From Hyphomicrobiales bacterium (lineage in GTDB: Bacteria > Pseudomonadota > Alphaproteobacteria > Rhizobiales > Rhizobiaceae), in NCBI GenBank assembly GCA_900471525.1, contig UCEZ01000052.1:130437-194436 (forward strand): 64,000 bases of DNA, in the 5' to 3' direction. The notes under the pieces are model-generated. The model had not been told where the DNA came from and did not search any database. It saw only the letters and a list, made by a program, of their open reading frames with translations. Each line of letters opens with the position of its first letter. Within the stretch, counting starts at the first letter, position 1. Shown here piece after piece: positions 9,566 through 17,986 of this stretch. The translations under genes were made by a program, and so were the position numbers.

Positions 9566-10543
9566 ATGGACGATCCGATACAGCTCTCCTCCGTGCCTGT
9601 CGATTATTCCGAGCGGGGAATTTTTCGATCGGGGCTGAAAATGAGTCATCTCCAGCTGATTCTCGCCATCGAGGACCATGGCCAGATCAGCGCAGCGGCG
9701 GATGCGCTCAGCATATCGCAGCCAGCGGCGTCGCGCATGCTCGGGGAAGTCGAAGCCATTCTGAAGGCGCCTCTGTGTGCCCGTGTCGCCCGCGGGGTGG
9801 AACTCACGCAATATGGCAGGGCGCTCGCACGGCGAGCCCGAACCATATTTCTGGAGCTCCGGGAAACGACGCGCGAGATCAATGAGTTGAAAACGGGCAG
9901 CGGCGGCTCGGTGTCGCTGGGCTCCGTGACCGGGCCGGCACTCAACCTGGCCGTTCCTGCCATTCGCCAGGTGTCTACAGCCTATCCCGGCATCGAGATC
10001 AATATTCAGATCGAGAACAGCAACGTTCTGGTGCGCGAGCTTCTGTCAGCGCGGCATGACTTCGTCATCGGCAGGATTCCGGATGAGATGGACCCGCGGC
10101 AGTTCAACCTGATCGAGATCGGCGAGGAGGACGTCTGCCTGATCGTCAGAGAGGGGCATCCCCTGCTTGAAAAGGATATTGTCAGCTCCACCGATCTTCC
10201 CGGCTACGATTGGGTCTTTCAACCCTCCGGGACATTGTTGCGACGTGCCGTCGAAGACAGTTTCCTGTCGGCAGGCACGCCCCTGCCCGCCACCATCATC
10301 AACACGTCCTCCATCATCCTGACCGTCTCGATCGTCCGCAACACCAATGCCGTGGCGCCGGTCGCCCGCGATGTCGCCAACCTGATTTCCGGCAATAGCA
10401 GCCAGGCCGGCGAAATCCGCATTCTCCCCACCGATTTCCATGTCAAGATCCGCCCCTACAGCCTCATCACCGCGCGCGGTCGCGCCTTGCCCCCAAGTGC
10501 CAAGCTTCTCTACGACCTGATCCTGAAGCAGAGCACCGCCTGA
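9566..10543 (+). CDS. gbpR: LysR-type regulator GbpR
   Basis: 325 aa LysR-family activator divergent from chvE, the arrangement known for gbpR in Agrobacterium, where it activates chvE in response to sugars. N-terminal winged helix-turn-helix (about residues 25-85, MSHLQLILAIEDHGQISAAADALS) is followed by a substrate-binding domain beginning near residue 115. The first 25 residues precede the usual LysR start, also typical of this subgroup. The 293-bp gap to chvE should hold its binding site; I could not define a convincing T-N11-A box. Confidence 0.9.
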   Translation: MDDPIQLSSVPVDYSERGIFRSGLKMSHLQLILAIEDHGQISAAADALSISQPAASRMLGEVEAILKAPLCARVARGVELTQYGRALARRARTIFLELRETTREINELKTGSGGSVSLGSVTGPALNLAVPAIRQVSTAYPGIEINIQIENSNVLVRELLSARHDFVIGRIPDEMDPRQFNLIEIGEEDVCLIVREGHPLLEKDIVSSTDLPGYDWVFQPSGTLLRRAVEDSFLSAGTPLPATIINTSSIILTVSIVRNTNAVAPVARDVANLISGNSSQAGEIRILPTDFHVKIRPYSLITARGRALPPSAKLLYDLILKQSTA

Positions 10544-10597
10544 TCAGGCCCGCAAAACCTTGATGTGCTTTGACATCAGCGGAAAATGGAGAAACGC

Positions 10598-11065
10598 ATG
10601 TTCGGGATGTCGGTGTTCCAGTCGGTGCTGGAGCGGTTGAAAGCGGAAGCAGACGAGGACGGCGCGGCAGACGAAGAGCAAGCGCCATCCACAAACATAC
10701 GTGGTCTCAACGGCGGCTTCGTCAGCAATCTCGTATCATCCGGCATGGCCGACAGCAGCGCCGTGCAGCGGGCCTATTTCGACATGGCAGGCGACGACAT
10801 GCTGGCACCCGCCAAACCGATGGCCAAGCCCGTCATTCCGGATCACCTTCGCCGTATTCATCCCGAGCAGGTCGCCTCCGATCTGGCGTTCACAGACAAC
10901 GAAACGCCACAGGGATTGGCGGACAAACGCAGACGTTTCGCCGCCGAAAACCACCCCGACCGGCACCATCCGGATTTCCGGGCCAACGCCACCGTCCGCA
11001 TGAAAATCGCCAACATGCTGATCGACGAAGCGCAACGACGGCTGCGCGTGACGCAGCGGAACTAG
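10598..11065 (+). CDS. J-domain-like protein of unknown role
   Basis: 155 aa. The C-terminal 50 residues carry a DnaJ-like helix II-loop-helix III pattern with the HPD tripeptide (FAAENHPDRHHPDF, then helix MKIANMLIDEAQRRL), so it may stimulate a DnaK-type ATPase. The N-terminal 100 residues (acidic, low complexity, then VIPDHLRRIHPEQVASDL) match no domain I know. Start at 10598 is preferred because GGAG lies 6 nt upstream; an ATG at 10586 has no well-placed ribosome site. It converges with the next small gene with a 3-nt gap. Confidence 0.75.
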   Translation: MFGMSVFQSVLERLKAEADEDGAADEEQAPSTNIRGLNGGFVSNLVSSGMADSSAVQRAYFDMAGDDMLAPAKPMAKPVIPDHLRRIHPEQVASDLAFTDNETPQGLADKRRRFAAENHPDRHHPDFRANATVRMKIANMLIDEAQRRLRVTQRN

Positions 11066-11068
11066 CAA

Positions 11069-11296
11069 TCAGGCCGGATCGTCGGTCTTTGCTTCTTCGG
11101 CAGCTTCAGTCTTCGGCTTGAAGAAAATGATCAACACGCAGGCCGTATAGGCTGAGACGGCAAGGAAGATCATCCCCCAGGTGTTCGCTCCGTTCCAGAA
11201 TTCGACGGCGGTCCAGGCTGAACAGAAGACCACGATCAGAAGACGGACCCAGAGCGGCCGGTAGAACGGGTGATCCGGATCGATGAACTTCATCAT
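11069..11296 (-). CDS. Small DUF3329-like membrane protein
   Basis: 75 aa protein starting MMKFIDPDHPFYRPLW, with two hydrophobic segments (about residues 16-35 and 40-58) and a charged acidic tail (KPKTEAAEEAKTDD). The start follows AAGGAC by 7 nt; a GTG further upstream would add 18 poorly supported residues. The DHPFY..LWVR opening resembles DUF3329 family proteins common in rhizobia. Function unknown. Confidence 0.7.
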   Translation of the reverse strand: MMKFIDPDHPFYRPLWVRLLIVVFCSAWTAVEFWNGANTWGMIFLAVSAYTACVLIIFFKPKTEAAEEAKTDDPA

Positions 11297-11402
11297 GCTA
11301 AGCGTCCTTGAGGATTTGTCCGACCGCACCGGCTGGACATCGAAGACCACAGCTTTATGTCCAAAAAGACATTTGCCGCAAGAGGAGGAACGGTTTAACA
11401 GC

Positions 11403-11436
11403 TTGACGGCAGCGCTTTAAATGGAATAAATATTCC
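11403..11436 (+). promoter_or_regulatory. idhA promoter with IolR-like palindrome
   Basis: TTGACG (11403-11408), a 17-nt spacer and ATAAAT (11426-11431) form a plausible sigma70 promoter. The perfect palindrome GGAATA AA TATTCC (11423-11436) overlaps the -10 region and matches the GGAA-N6-TTCC motif reported as the putative IolR repressor site in front of rhizobial inositol genes. The rest of the 11297-11678 gap shows no gene. Confidence 0.6.
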
Positions 11437-11678
11437 GAAAATAACCAACATCTATTTTTCATTCCGATTTCCGCCCTGTCGGAGGAGGTATCCGGCACAC
11501 ATCGAGGCTGGGATGAAAATGGACCGGGAGAGAGACCATTGCGCCTGCCCGCAGAGGATCGGCAGACGTCCGAAATCACATCAAAAGCATCAGCGCGGAT
11601 CTGTCTTCCGCAACGCCTGTCCGGAGTGAGCGTCATCACCCCGTCCCTTCGCGGCGCTCTGCCGCTCGACAAAAAGAG

Positions 11679-12680
11679 ATGAACATGACCGTCAGATTTG
11701 GTCTTCTCGGTGCCGGCCGTATCGGCAAGGTCCACGCAAAAGCCGTCAGCGGCAATCCGGATGCAGTCCTTGTCGCAGTCGCCGACGCCTTTCCCGAGGC
11801 AGCCAACGCGATCGCCAAGCAATATGGCTGCGCCGTTCGCACGATCGAGGAGATCGAAAAGTCCGCGGATATTGACGCCGTCGTCATCTGCACCCCGACG
11901 GACACACATGCCGACCTGATCGAGCGCTTCGCCCGCGCTGGCAAGGCGATCTTCTGCGAAAAGCCGATCGATCTCGATGTCGACCGCGTGCGCGAATGCA
12001 TGAAGGTGGTCGAAGAGACCAAAGGCAAACTGATGGTCGGCTTCAACCGCCGCTTCGATCCGCATTTCATGGCCGTGCGCAAGGCGATCGACGACGGCAA
12101 GATCGGGACAGTCGAAATGGTGACGATCATTTCGCGCGATCCCGGCGCACCGCCGGTCGATTACATCAAGCGTTCCGGCGGCATCTTCCGCGACATGACC
12201 ATCCATGATTTCGACATGGCGCGCTTCCTGCTCGGCGAAGAGCCGGTTGTCGTGACAGCCCATGCGGCCGTTCTCGTCGACCCCGAGATCGGCAAGGCTG
12301 GCGACTTCGACAGCGTCTCGGTCATCCTTGAAACAGCCTCGGGCAAGCAGGCGATCATCTCGAATTCCCGCCGCGCCACCTATGGCTACGATCAGCGCAT
12401 CGAAGTCCACGGCTCAAAGGGCGTCGTTTCCGCCGAAAACCAGCGCGCCGTCTCAATCGAGATCGCCAATGGCGATGGCTATACCCGCCCGCCGCTGCAC
12501 GATTTCTTTATGACGCGCTACACCGAGGCCTATGCCAACGAAATCGCCGGCTTCATCTCCGCGATCGAGAAAGGCACGAAGATCACGCCATCCGGCGCCG
12601 ATGGCCTTGCAGCTCTGGCGCTTGCAGACGCGGCCGTCAAATCCGTTGCGGAAAAGCGTCAGATCCGCATCGACGCTTAA
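11679..12680 (+). CDS. idhA: Inositol 2-dehydrogenase
   Basis: 333 aa Gfo/Idh/MocA-family NAD-dependent dehydrogenase that oxidises myo-inositol to 2-keto-myo-inositol. N-terminal Rossmann motif GLLGAGRIGKVHAKA; the family EKP motif is seen in FCEKPIDLD (about residue 98); the catalytic H-x-x-D region is MTIHDFDMARFLLG (about residues 170-183). An IolR-like palindrome upstream supports the inositol role. The rest of the iol genes are not in the window, as in other rhizobia where idhA stands apart. ATG at 11685 is an alternative start. Confidence 0.9.
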   Translation: MNMTVRFGLLGAGRIGKVHAKAVSGNPDAVLVAVADAFPEAANAIAKQYGCAVRTIEEIEKSADIDAVVICTPTDTHADLIERFARAGKAIFCEKPIDLDVDRVRECMKVVEETKGKLMVGFNRRFDPHFMAVRKAIDDGKIGTVEMVTIISRDPGAPPVDYIKRSGGIFRDMTIHDFDMARFLLGEEPVVVTAHAAVLVDPEIGKAGDFDSVSVILETASGKQAIISNSRRATYGYDQRIEVHGSKGVVSAENQRAVSIEIANGDGYTRPPLHDFFMTRYTEAYANEIAGFISAIEKGTKITPSGADGLAALALADAAVKSVAEKRQIRIDA

Positions 12681-12704
12681 ACAAAGACGATAGGCGCAAC
12701 TATG

Positions 12705-12730
12705 AAAGGCCGGGTTTTACCCGGCCTTTT
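12705..12730. terminator. Bidirectional terminator
   Basis: AAAGGCCGGG TTTTA CCCGGCCTTT, a perfect 10-bp stem with A-run and T-run flanks, between the converging idhA and ROK regulator genes. Confidence 0.92.
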
Positions 12731-13969
12731 CTATGAAGTTTGATCCACTCCCGGCGGAAGCGGCCGGAAGGCAGCGATATCGTGGTCCATATCGGTCAAT
12801 GCCCGATCGAGATGGCCGTCGAAAACCAGCCTCTGCTCGTCGAAGATGACGGAAATCTCCGGGCGGCCCTGCAACCGCACCTCATGCGATTGCTCAAGCC
12901 CCTCGTCGATGCCGCGCTGCAGGAGGTCGAAGTAGCGGGTTCCAGGTCCCGTGATATAGATCGGCATCCGGTCGTAGAGACTGAGCAGCCGGGAAAGACC
13001 GTTGCCGAGCGCAATACCCGCCTGCCGGAAGGCATAGCCCGCCATCCGGTTTCCCTGGCGCGCGCTCGTGCCGATCTTGTCCATTTCAGCGAGCGGCACA
13101 AATTTTGCCGGTATCGTATCGGGCGGCACCTCGAAGGCAGTGCGCAGGATTCCGTAAAAGCCCGCCGACGCCTCGATGCAGCCAAACGACCCGCAGCGGC
13201 ACAGACAGCCATTGGCGGCATGCAGCATGTGCCCGAAATTGGGCGCCGTCACCTCGAGTTCGCCGAACCGGTCCTTTCGGGCAACGCCAAGCCCGATGCT
13301 GTGCCCGAGCGACAGGGCGGCAAGTGCGCGGAACGACCCGGCCTGGTTTGCATCCGCCTTCATCCCCAACGCCTGGGCGACCAGCAAGGTTTCGTTGTTC
13401 AGCGTAACTTTGGCGCGCCACTCCGGCTGCAGCAGAGAGACGAAATCAATCTGCTCCCCACCGAAGACGGGCGACCACAAAAGCCGCTTGCCATCGGCAT
13501 CGACGGTGCCCTTGCTGCTGATCGAGACAGCGAGGACCTGCGCCTTGTCCAAACGGGACCGGTGAATGAGCCGCGCCAGCGCGTCGAGGAATCCGTCGGC
13601 AAAATGCTGCGTTCCCGCAACCTTGTGATTGCGCTGTTCCTCGAAACGGTCGATCAGGCGGCCGGAATAATCGATCAGGGAATACTGGACGACGTCCGAG
13701 GAAATGCGCACGGCAATCAGAAAACCGCTGTCGCGGCGCTGGGAAAACAGCACGCGCGGCCGTCCTCGCCCGGAATGCGGCTGTTGCTCCGCCTTCTCGA
13801 TGACCTCGGCCCGCTCCAGTTCGGCGGTGATCGCCGACACGGTCGCCGATGCAAGGCCGGTATGCGCGGAAATATCCGTATGCGACAGCGGCCCCAGCCG
13901 CCTGAGCGTCGCAAGCACCAGCGCGCTGTTCTGCTGACGCACCAGTTCGGTGCTGGATTTGGTCAGCAT
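12731..13969 (-). CDS. ROK-family repressor, probable xylose regulator
   Basis: 412 aa. N-terminal winged helix (about residues 12-70, LGPLSHTDISAHTGLASATVSAIT) followed by a ROK domain. The zinc motif is visible in CLCRCGSFGCIEA. ROK repressors of the XylR/NagC type release DNA when sugar binds. It is divergent from xylFHG, and a perfect 9-bp-arm palindrome lies in the shared promoter region, so it is probably the xylose (or related sugar) regulator. ATG at 13969 follows AGGGATGCGCA. Confidence 0.87.
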   Translation of the reverse strand: MLTKSSTELVRQQNSALVLATLRRLGPLSHTDISAHTGLASATVSAITAELERAEVIEKAEQQPHSGRGRPRVLFSQRRDSGFLIAVRISSDVVQYSLIDYSGRLIDRFEEQRNHKVAGTQHFADGFLDALARLIHRSRLDKAQVLAVSISSKGTVDADGKRLLWSPVFGGEQIDFVSLLQPEWRAKVTLNNETLLVAQALGMKADANQAGSFRALAALSLGHSIGLGVARKDRFGELEVTAPNFGHMLHAANGCLCRCGSFGCIEASAGFYGILRTAFEVPPDTIPAKFVPLAEMDKIGTSARQGNRMAGYAFRQAGIALGNGLSRLLSLYDRMPIYITGPGTRYFDLLQRGIDEGLEQSHEVRLQGRPEISVIFDEQRLVFDGHLDRALTDMDHDIAAFRPLPPGVDQTS

Positions 13970-14059
13970 TGCGCATCCCTATTACTGGTCATGATTCTCA
14001 CAAACACATGCTCCTCCCAAAGCATCTGTCCGGTGCAACATGCTGTTGTCAAAGCCTTG

Positions 14060-14109
14060 TTGACAGCCCCGAAAAACTCTGACATCTATTTTCTCGACTG
14101 TCGAGAAAA
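14060..14109 (+). promoter_or_regulatory. xylF promoter and candidate ROK operator
   Basis: TTGACA at 14060-14065, with the -10 region near 14083-14090. The perfect palindrome TTTTCTCGA CTG TCGAGAAAA (14089-14109) overlaps or abuts the -10, an ideal repressor position for the divergent ROK protein. Confidence 0.65.
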
Positions 14110-14200
14110 AACTCTTTCGAGTTGACGACAGGCATATTTGCTGGCCGGGGGCCGTGCGGGAGGTTCGCACGGACGGTCAGCGGTCACCTGGGAGGACTTC

Positions 14201-15241
14201 ATGAAATCAGTTTTGAAACTGATGGCCGGTGTTGCCATCATTGCATCCTTGCATTCCGTCGCGCACGCCAAGGACCTGGTGGTCGGCGTTTCCTGGTCGA
14301 ACTTCCAGGAAGAGCGCTGGAAGACCGATGAGGCCGCCATCAAGGCTGCTCTCGAAGCATCCGGCGACAAGTACATCTCCGCCGACGCCCAGGCTTCCGC
14401 TGCAAAGCAGCTGACCGACATCGAGTCGCTGATCGCACAGGGCGCGAACGCCATCATCGTGCTGGCCCAGGATTCGGAAGCCATCGGCCCGGCCATCGAA
14501 AAGGCTGCCGCTGAAGGTATCCCGGTCGTCGGCTACGACCGCCTGATCGAAAATCCGGCTGCTTACTACATCACCTTCGACAACAAGGAAGTCGGCCGTC
14601 TGCAGGCCGCTGCAGTGTTCAAGGTCAAGCCGGAAGGCAACTACGTCTTCATCAAGGGCGCATCGACTGATCCGAACGCAGACTTCCTGTTCTCCGGCCA
14701 GCTGGAAGTGCTGAAGGCCGCCATCGACGCTGGCAAAATCAAGAATGTCGGCGAAGCGTACACGGACGGCTGGAAGCCTGAAGCAGCGCAGAAGAACATG
14801 GAACAGTTCCTGACCGCCAACGACAACAAGGTTGACGGTGTGGTCTCCTCGAACGACGGCATGGCCGGCGGCGTTGTCGCAGCTCTCGAAGCTCAGGGCC
14901 TTGCAGGTTCGGTTCCGGTTTCGGGCCAGGACGGCGACAAGGCAGCGCTGAACCGCGTCGCGCTTGGCACGCAGACCGTATCGGTCTGGAAGGACAGCCG
15001 CGAACTCGGCAAGAAGGCCGGCGAAATCGCCGTAGCTCTTGCCGGTGGCGCCGCTTTGGACGCGATCCCGGGCACCGTCAAGTTCTCGGGCGGCCCGAAG
15101 GGCGTCGAAATGAACTCGTTCTTCATCGCGCCGCAGCCGATCACCAAGGACAACCTGAACGTCGTCATCGACGCCGGCTGGATTTCCAAGGAAGAAACAT
15201 GCCAGGGCGTGAAGGCCGGAACGGTTGCAGTCTGCAACTGA
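14201..15241 (+). CDS. xylF: Xylose-binding periplasmic protein XylF
   Basis: 346 aa periplasmic receptor of a xylose ABC importer. Signal peptide MKSVLKLMAGVAIIASLHSVAHA, then a binding-protein fold with close resemblance to E. coli XylF (ERWKTDEAAIKAALEASG, YDRLIENPAAYYITFDN, VVSSNDGMAGG, VSGQDGDKAALNRVALGTQT). Start at 14201 follows GGGAGG by a good spacing; the longer frame from 14138 is leader. First gene of xylFHG, controlled by the palindrome overlapping its promoter. Confidence 0.93.
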   Translation: MKSVLKLMAGVAIIASLHSVAHAKDLVVGVSWSNFQEERWKTDEAAIKAALEASGDKYISADAQASAAKQLTDIESLIAQGANAIIVLAQDSEAIGPAIEKAAAEGIPVVGYDRLIENPAAYYITFDNKEVGRLQAAAVFKVKPEGNYVFIKGASTDPNADFLFSGQLEVLKAAIDAGKIKNVGEAYTDGWKPEAAQKNMEQFLTANDNKVDGVVSSNDGMAGGVVAALEAQGLAGSVPVSGQDGDKAALNRVALGTQTVSVWKDSRELGKKAGEIAVALAGGAALDAIPGTVKFSGGPKGVEMNSFFIAPQPITKDNLNVVIDAGWISKEETCQGVKAGTVAVCN

Positions 15242-15277
15242 TCTGATCCTGAACATGGACACATAAGGTCCCGTCAC

Positions 15278-15311
15278 GAGCGCCGCAGCGATCATCGTTG
15301 CGGCGCTTCTC
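15278..15311 (+). repeat. Intercistronic hairpin between xylF and xylH
   Basis: GCGCCGCA (15280-15287) pairs with TGCGGCGC (15299-15306), with further pairing inside, and no T-run follows. Such hairpins often protect the binding-protein mRNA from 3' decay and raise its level above that of the permease. Confidence 0.65.
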
Positions 15312-15356
15312 CGATGTGCGGTACTTTAAGACAAAATAAGGGGGAGTAATCAGGAA

Positions 15357-16682
15357 ATGGCAAACACCACCATTGCCACACCTTCCAGCAGCACGCTGAA
15401 GACGCAAGGCTCTGCCCTGCAGCGTTTCCTGCAGGCAACCGAGATCGATACACGCCTTCTCGGCATGATCGGCGCCCTGCTGATCATCTGGCTCGGCTTT
15501 CAGCTTACCACCGGAGGCCTTTTCAGCGGCCTTTTCCTGACGCCGCGCAATCTCTGGAACCTGACGGTTCAGGCTGCCTCGGTTTCCGTCATGGCAACCG
15601 GCATGGTTCTGGTCATCGTCACCCGCAATATCGACCTGTCGGTCGGCTCGATCCTTGGCTTCGTCGGCATGATCATGGCAATCACGCAGGCTAAAATCCT
15701 GCCGCCGTTGATCGGTTTCGACAATCCGGCCACCTGGATTATCGCGCTTGCCGTAGGCATCGCGCTCGGGACCGCCATCGGCGCGTTCCAGGGCATGATT
15801 ATCGCCTTTCTCAACGTACCGGCCTTCATCGTGACGCTCGGCGGCCTGCTCGTGTGGCGTGCCGGCGCCTTCCTCGTCATCAGCGGCGCGACCGTCGCCC
15901 CGATGGATTCCACGTTCCGTCTGATGGGCGGTGGCGCGGAGGGGTCGATCGGTGCTACGGCAAGCTGGGTCGTCGGCGTGATCGCCTGCGTCGTCATCGT
16001 CGCCTCGATCATCAATTCGCGCAAGCAGCGCAAGCGTTTTGGCTTTCCGCTGCGTCCGATGTGGGCGGAGTACTTCCTCTCGGTCGTCGGCTGCATCATG
16101 GTCCTGATCGCAGTCTGGGTGCTCAACAGTTATTACATGCCGGTCAACCTCGCCAAGAAATATGCCGAGGCGCATAACATCCCCTGGCCCGAAGGCGGGC
16201 TGCAAATCCCGCTCGGCATCGCCATCCCGGTCCTGATGGCCGTCGGCATCGCCATTGCCATGAGTTTCCTCACCACCCGCACCCGCTTCGGCCGCTATGT
16301 CTTTGCCATCGGCGGCAATCCTGAAGCAGCCGAACTCGCCGGTATCAAGACCCGGTGGGTGACGGTGCGCATCTTCGCGCTGATGGGAGCGCTCTGCGCC
16401 ATCGCCGCGGCAATCTCCACCGCCCGCCTCAACGCAGCCACCAACGCGCAAGGCACGCTCGACGAACTGTACACGATCGCTGCCGCCGTCATCGGGGGCA
16501 CGTCGCTCGCCGGCGGCATGGGAACGATCTCCGGTGCGGTTCTGGGCGCCATCGTCATGCAGTCGCTGCAGTCCGGCATGGTGCTGTTGCGCATCGATAC
16601 GCCGCTGCAAAGCATCGTCATCGGCATCGTACTGGTCATGGCCGTCTGGCTGGATACCGTGTACCGCGGCCGAGCCAAGTAG
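15357..16682 (+). CDS. xylH: Xylose ABC transporter permease XylH
   Basis: 441 aa inner-membrane permease with about ten hydrophobic segments. Family signatures include RNIDLSVGSILGFVG (about residue 88) and AAVIGGTSLAGGMGTI (about residue 380). It is longer than AraH/RbsC types, as XylH proteins are, with a linker rich in basic residues (NSRKQRKRFGFPLRP). Start ATG at 15357 follows GGGGGAG. Works with XylF and XylG. Confidence 0.92.
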   Translation: MANTTIATPSSSTLKTQGSALQRFLQATEIDTRLLGMIGALLIIWLGFQLTTGGLFSGLFLTPRNLWNLTVQAASVSVMATGMVLVIVTRNIDLSVGSILGFVGMIMAITQAKILPPLIGFDNPATWIIALAVGIALGTAIGAFQGMIIAFLNVPAFIVTLGGLLVWRAGAFLVISGATVAPMDSTFRLMGGGAEGSIGATASWVVGVIACVVIVASIINSRKQRKRFGFPLRPMWAEYFLSVVGCIMVLIAVWVLNSYYMPVNLAKKYAEAHNIPWPEGGLQIPLGIAIPVLMAVGIAIAMSFLTTRTRFGRYVFAIGGNPEAAELAGIKTRWVTVRIFALMGALCAIAAAISTARLNAATNAQGTLDELYTIAAAVIGGTSLAGGMGTISGAVLGAIVMQSLQSGMVLLRIDTPLQSIVIGIVLVMAVWLDTVYRGRAK

Positions 16683-16695
16683 AGGAGTTCGAACA

Positions 16696-17481
16696 ATGAC
16701 GGAACAACGCACTCCACTGGTGGAAATGAAGAACATTTCCATCTCCTTCGGCGGCATCCACGCCGTCGATAACGCCTCGGTCGACCTGTTTCCGGGCGAG
16801 GTCGTCGCATTGCTCGGCCATAATGGCGCGGGCAAATCGACGCTGATCAAGATCCTCTCGGGCGCCTACAAGCGCGATGCCGGCGAAATCCTGATCAATG
16901 GCGAACCGGTCCATATCAGCAACCCGCGCGACGCCAAGGGCTATGGTATCGAGACGATCTACCAGACGCTCGCCGTCGCCGACAATGTCGATGCCGCTGC
17001 CAACCTCTATCTCGGCCGCGAACTGCGCACCCCCTGGGGCACGCTCGACGACGTAGCGATGGAAGCCAAGGCTCGCGAAGTGATGGGACGGCTCAACCCG
17101 AACTTCCGCCGCTTCAAGGAACCGGTGAAAGCGCTTTCGGGCGGTCAGCGGCAGTCGGTGGCGATCGCGCGCGCGATCCTGTTCGACGCCCGCATCCTGA
17201 TCATGGACGAGCCGACGGCGGCGCTCGGTCCCCAGGAAACCGCGCAGGTGGGCGAACTGATCAAGCAGCTGAAGCGTGAGGGCATCGGCATCTTCCTGAT
17301 CAGCCACGACATCCACGACGTCTTCGATCTTGCCGACCGCGTGTCGGTGATGAAGAACGGCCAGGTTGTCGGTCATGCCCGCACCGAGGACGTGACCAAG
17401 GACGAAGTGCTCGGCATGATCATTCTCGGCAAGGTCCCGCCCAAAGCCATCGCCGGCCCCGGCGCCATGCAGACGGCCTGA
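16696..17481 (+). CDS. xylG: Sugar ABC transporter ATP-binding protein XylG (single domain)
   Basis: 261 aa ATPase with Walker A GHNGAGKST, signature LSGGQRQSVAIARAIL and Walker B LIMDEPTAALG. It is half the size of the E. coli XylG (two fused domains) because it has only one nucleotide-binding domain and must act as a homodimer, as rhizobial FrcA-type proteins do. Start at 16696 with GAGGAG upstream, 13 nt after xylH; the ORF upstream to 16534 is the xylH reading frame shadow. Confidence 0.92.
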   Translation: MTEQRTPLVEMKNISISFGGIHAVDNASVDLFPGEVVALLGHNGAGKSTLIKILSGAYKRDAGEILINGEPVHISNPRDAKGYGIETIYQTLAVADNVDAAANLYLGRELRTPWGTLDDVAMEAKAREVMGRLNPNFRRFKEPVKALSGGQRQSVAIARAILFDARILIMDEPTAALGPQETAQVGELIKQLKREGIGIFLISHDIHDVFDLADRVSVMKNGQVVGHARTEDVTKDEVLGMIILGKVPPKAIAGPGAMQTA

Positions 17482-17502
17482 GTCCGTCGTACTCAAAAAT
17501 CC

Positions 17503-17532
17503 AATGCCGCGCCCACAAAGCGCGGCATTTTT
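17503..17532 (+). terminator. Terminator of xylFHG
   Basis: AATGCCGCGC CCACAAA GCGCGGCATT followed by TTT: a 10-bp stem right after xylG. From here to the tRNA at 17796 no gene is supported. Confidence 0.88.
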
Positions 17533-17795
17533 CGTCGGCGGCTGGCGACCACAATTTTCTTAAATTGGAAAGAACCTCTGCCTCGCAACATGAGCGACCG
17601 GGAACTGTCTTCCCCGTTGATCGGACATCCGCGGCACCAAACGAGTATCTGTCCCACGCGCGCGGCGACCTTCGGAGACGGCAGGCAGAAAACTCCGGAT
17701 TTTCCTTTCAACGGATGCGCATTGACCATTGAAGCATCACGCATCCTAGGCTATGAACCGGGCTCAGCCTGCTTCGACGCCTTGCCGTCGCGGAT

Positions 17796-17872
17796 GCACC
17801 CGTAGCTCAGCTGGATAGAGTGCTGCCCTCCGAAGGCAGAGGTCACTGGTTCGAATCCAGTCGGGTGCGCCA
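17796..17872 (+). tRNA. tRNA-Arg (anticodon CCG)
   Basis: 77-nt cloverleaf: acceptor GCACCCG/CGGGTGC, D arm GCTC-AGCTGGATA-GAGT, anticodon stem CTGCC/GGCAG with loop CTCCGAA (anticodon CCG, reads CGG), T arm with GGTTCGAATCC, discriminator G and encoded CCA. No integrase or attachment-site repeat was seen next to it. Confidence 0.96.
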
Positions 17873-17986
17873 TCTTTCTCTCCACAGCACCGCACAGTTT
17901 TATCACCTCGCTCGCATTGGGCGTCAGCAATTACGATGGTTTAGCACAGGTGATCCCGGATCCAAGAAGGGACACATGGGTACGCG

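Noticed and set aside
11391..11420. GGAAC upstream of idhA as an EcfG promoter
   Set aside because: No -10 match at the required spacing.
15165..16850. A 561-codon minus-strand frame over xylH
   Set aside because: Antisense of a membrane protein, charged low-complexity translation.
17796..17986. tRNA-Arg as a possible integration site for a mobile island
   Set aside because: No integrase gene, no repeated tRNA 3' end in the window, and the following genes look chromosomal.
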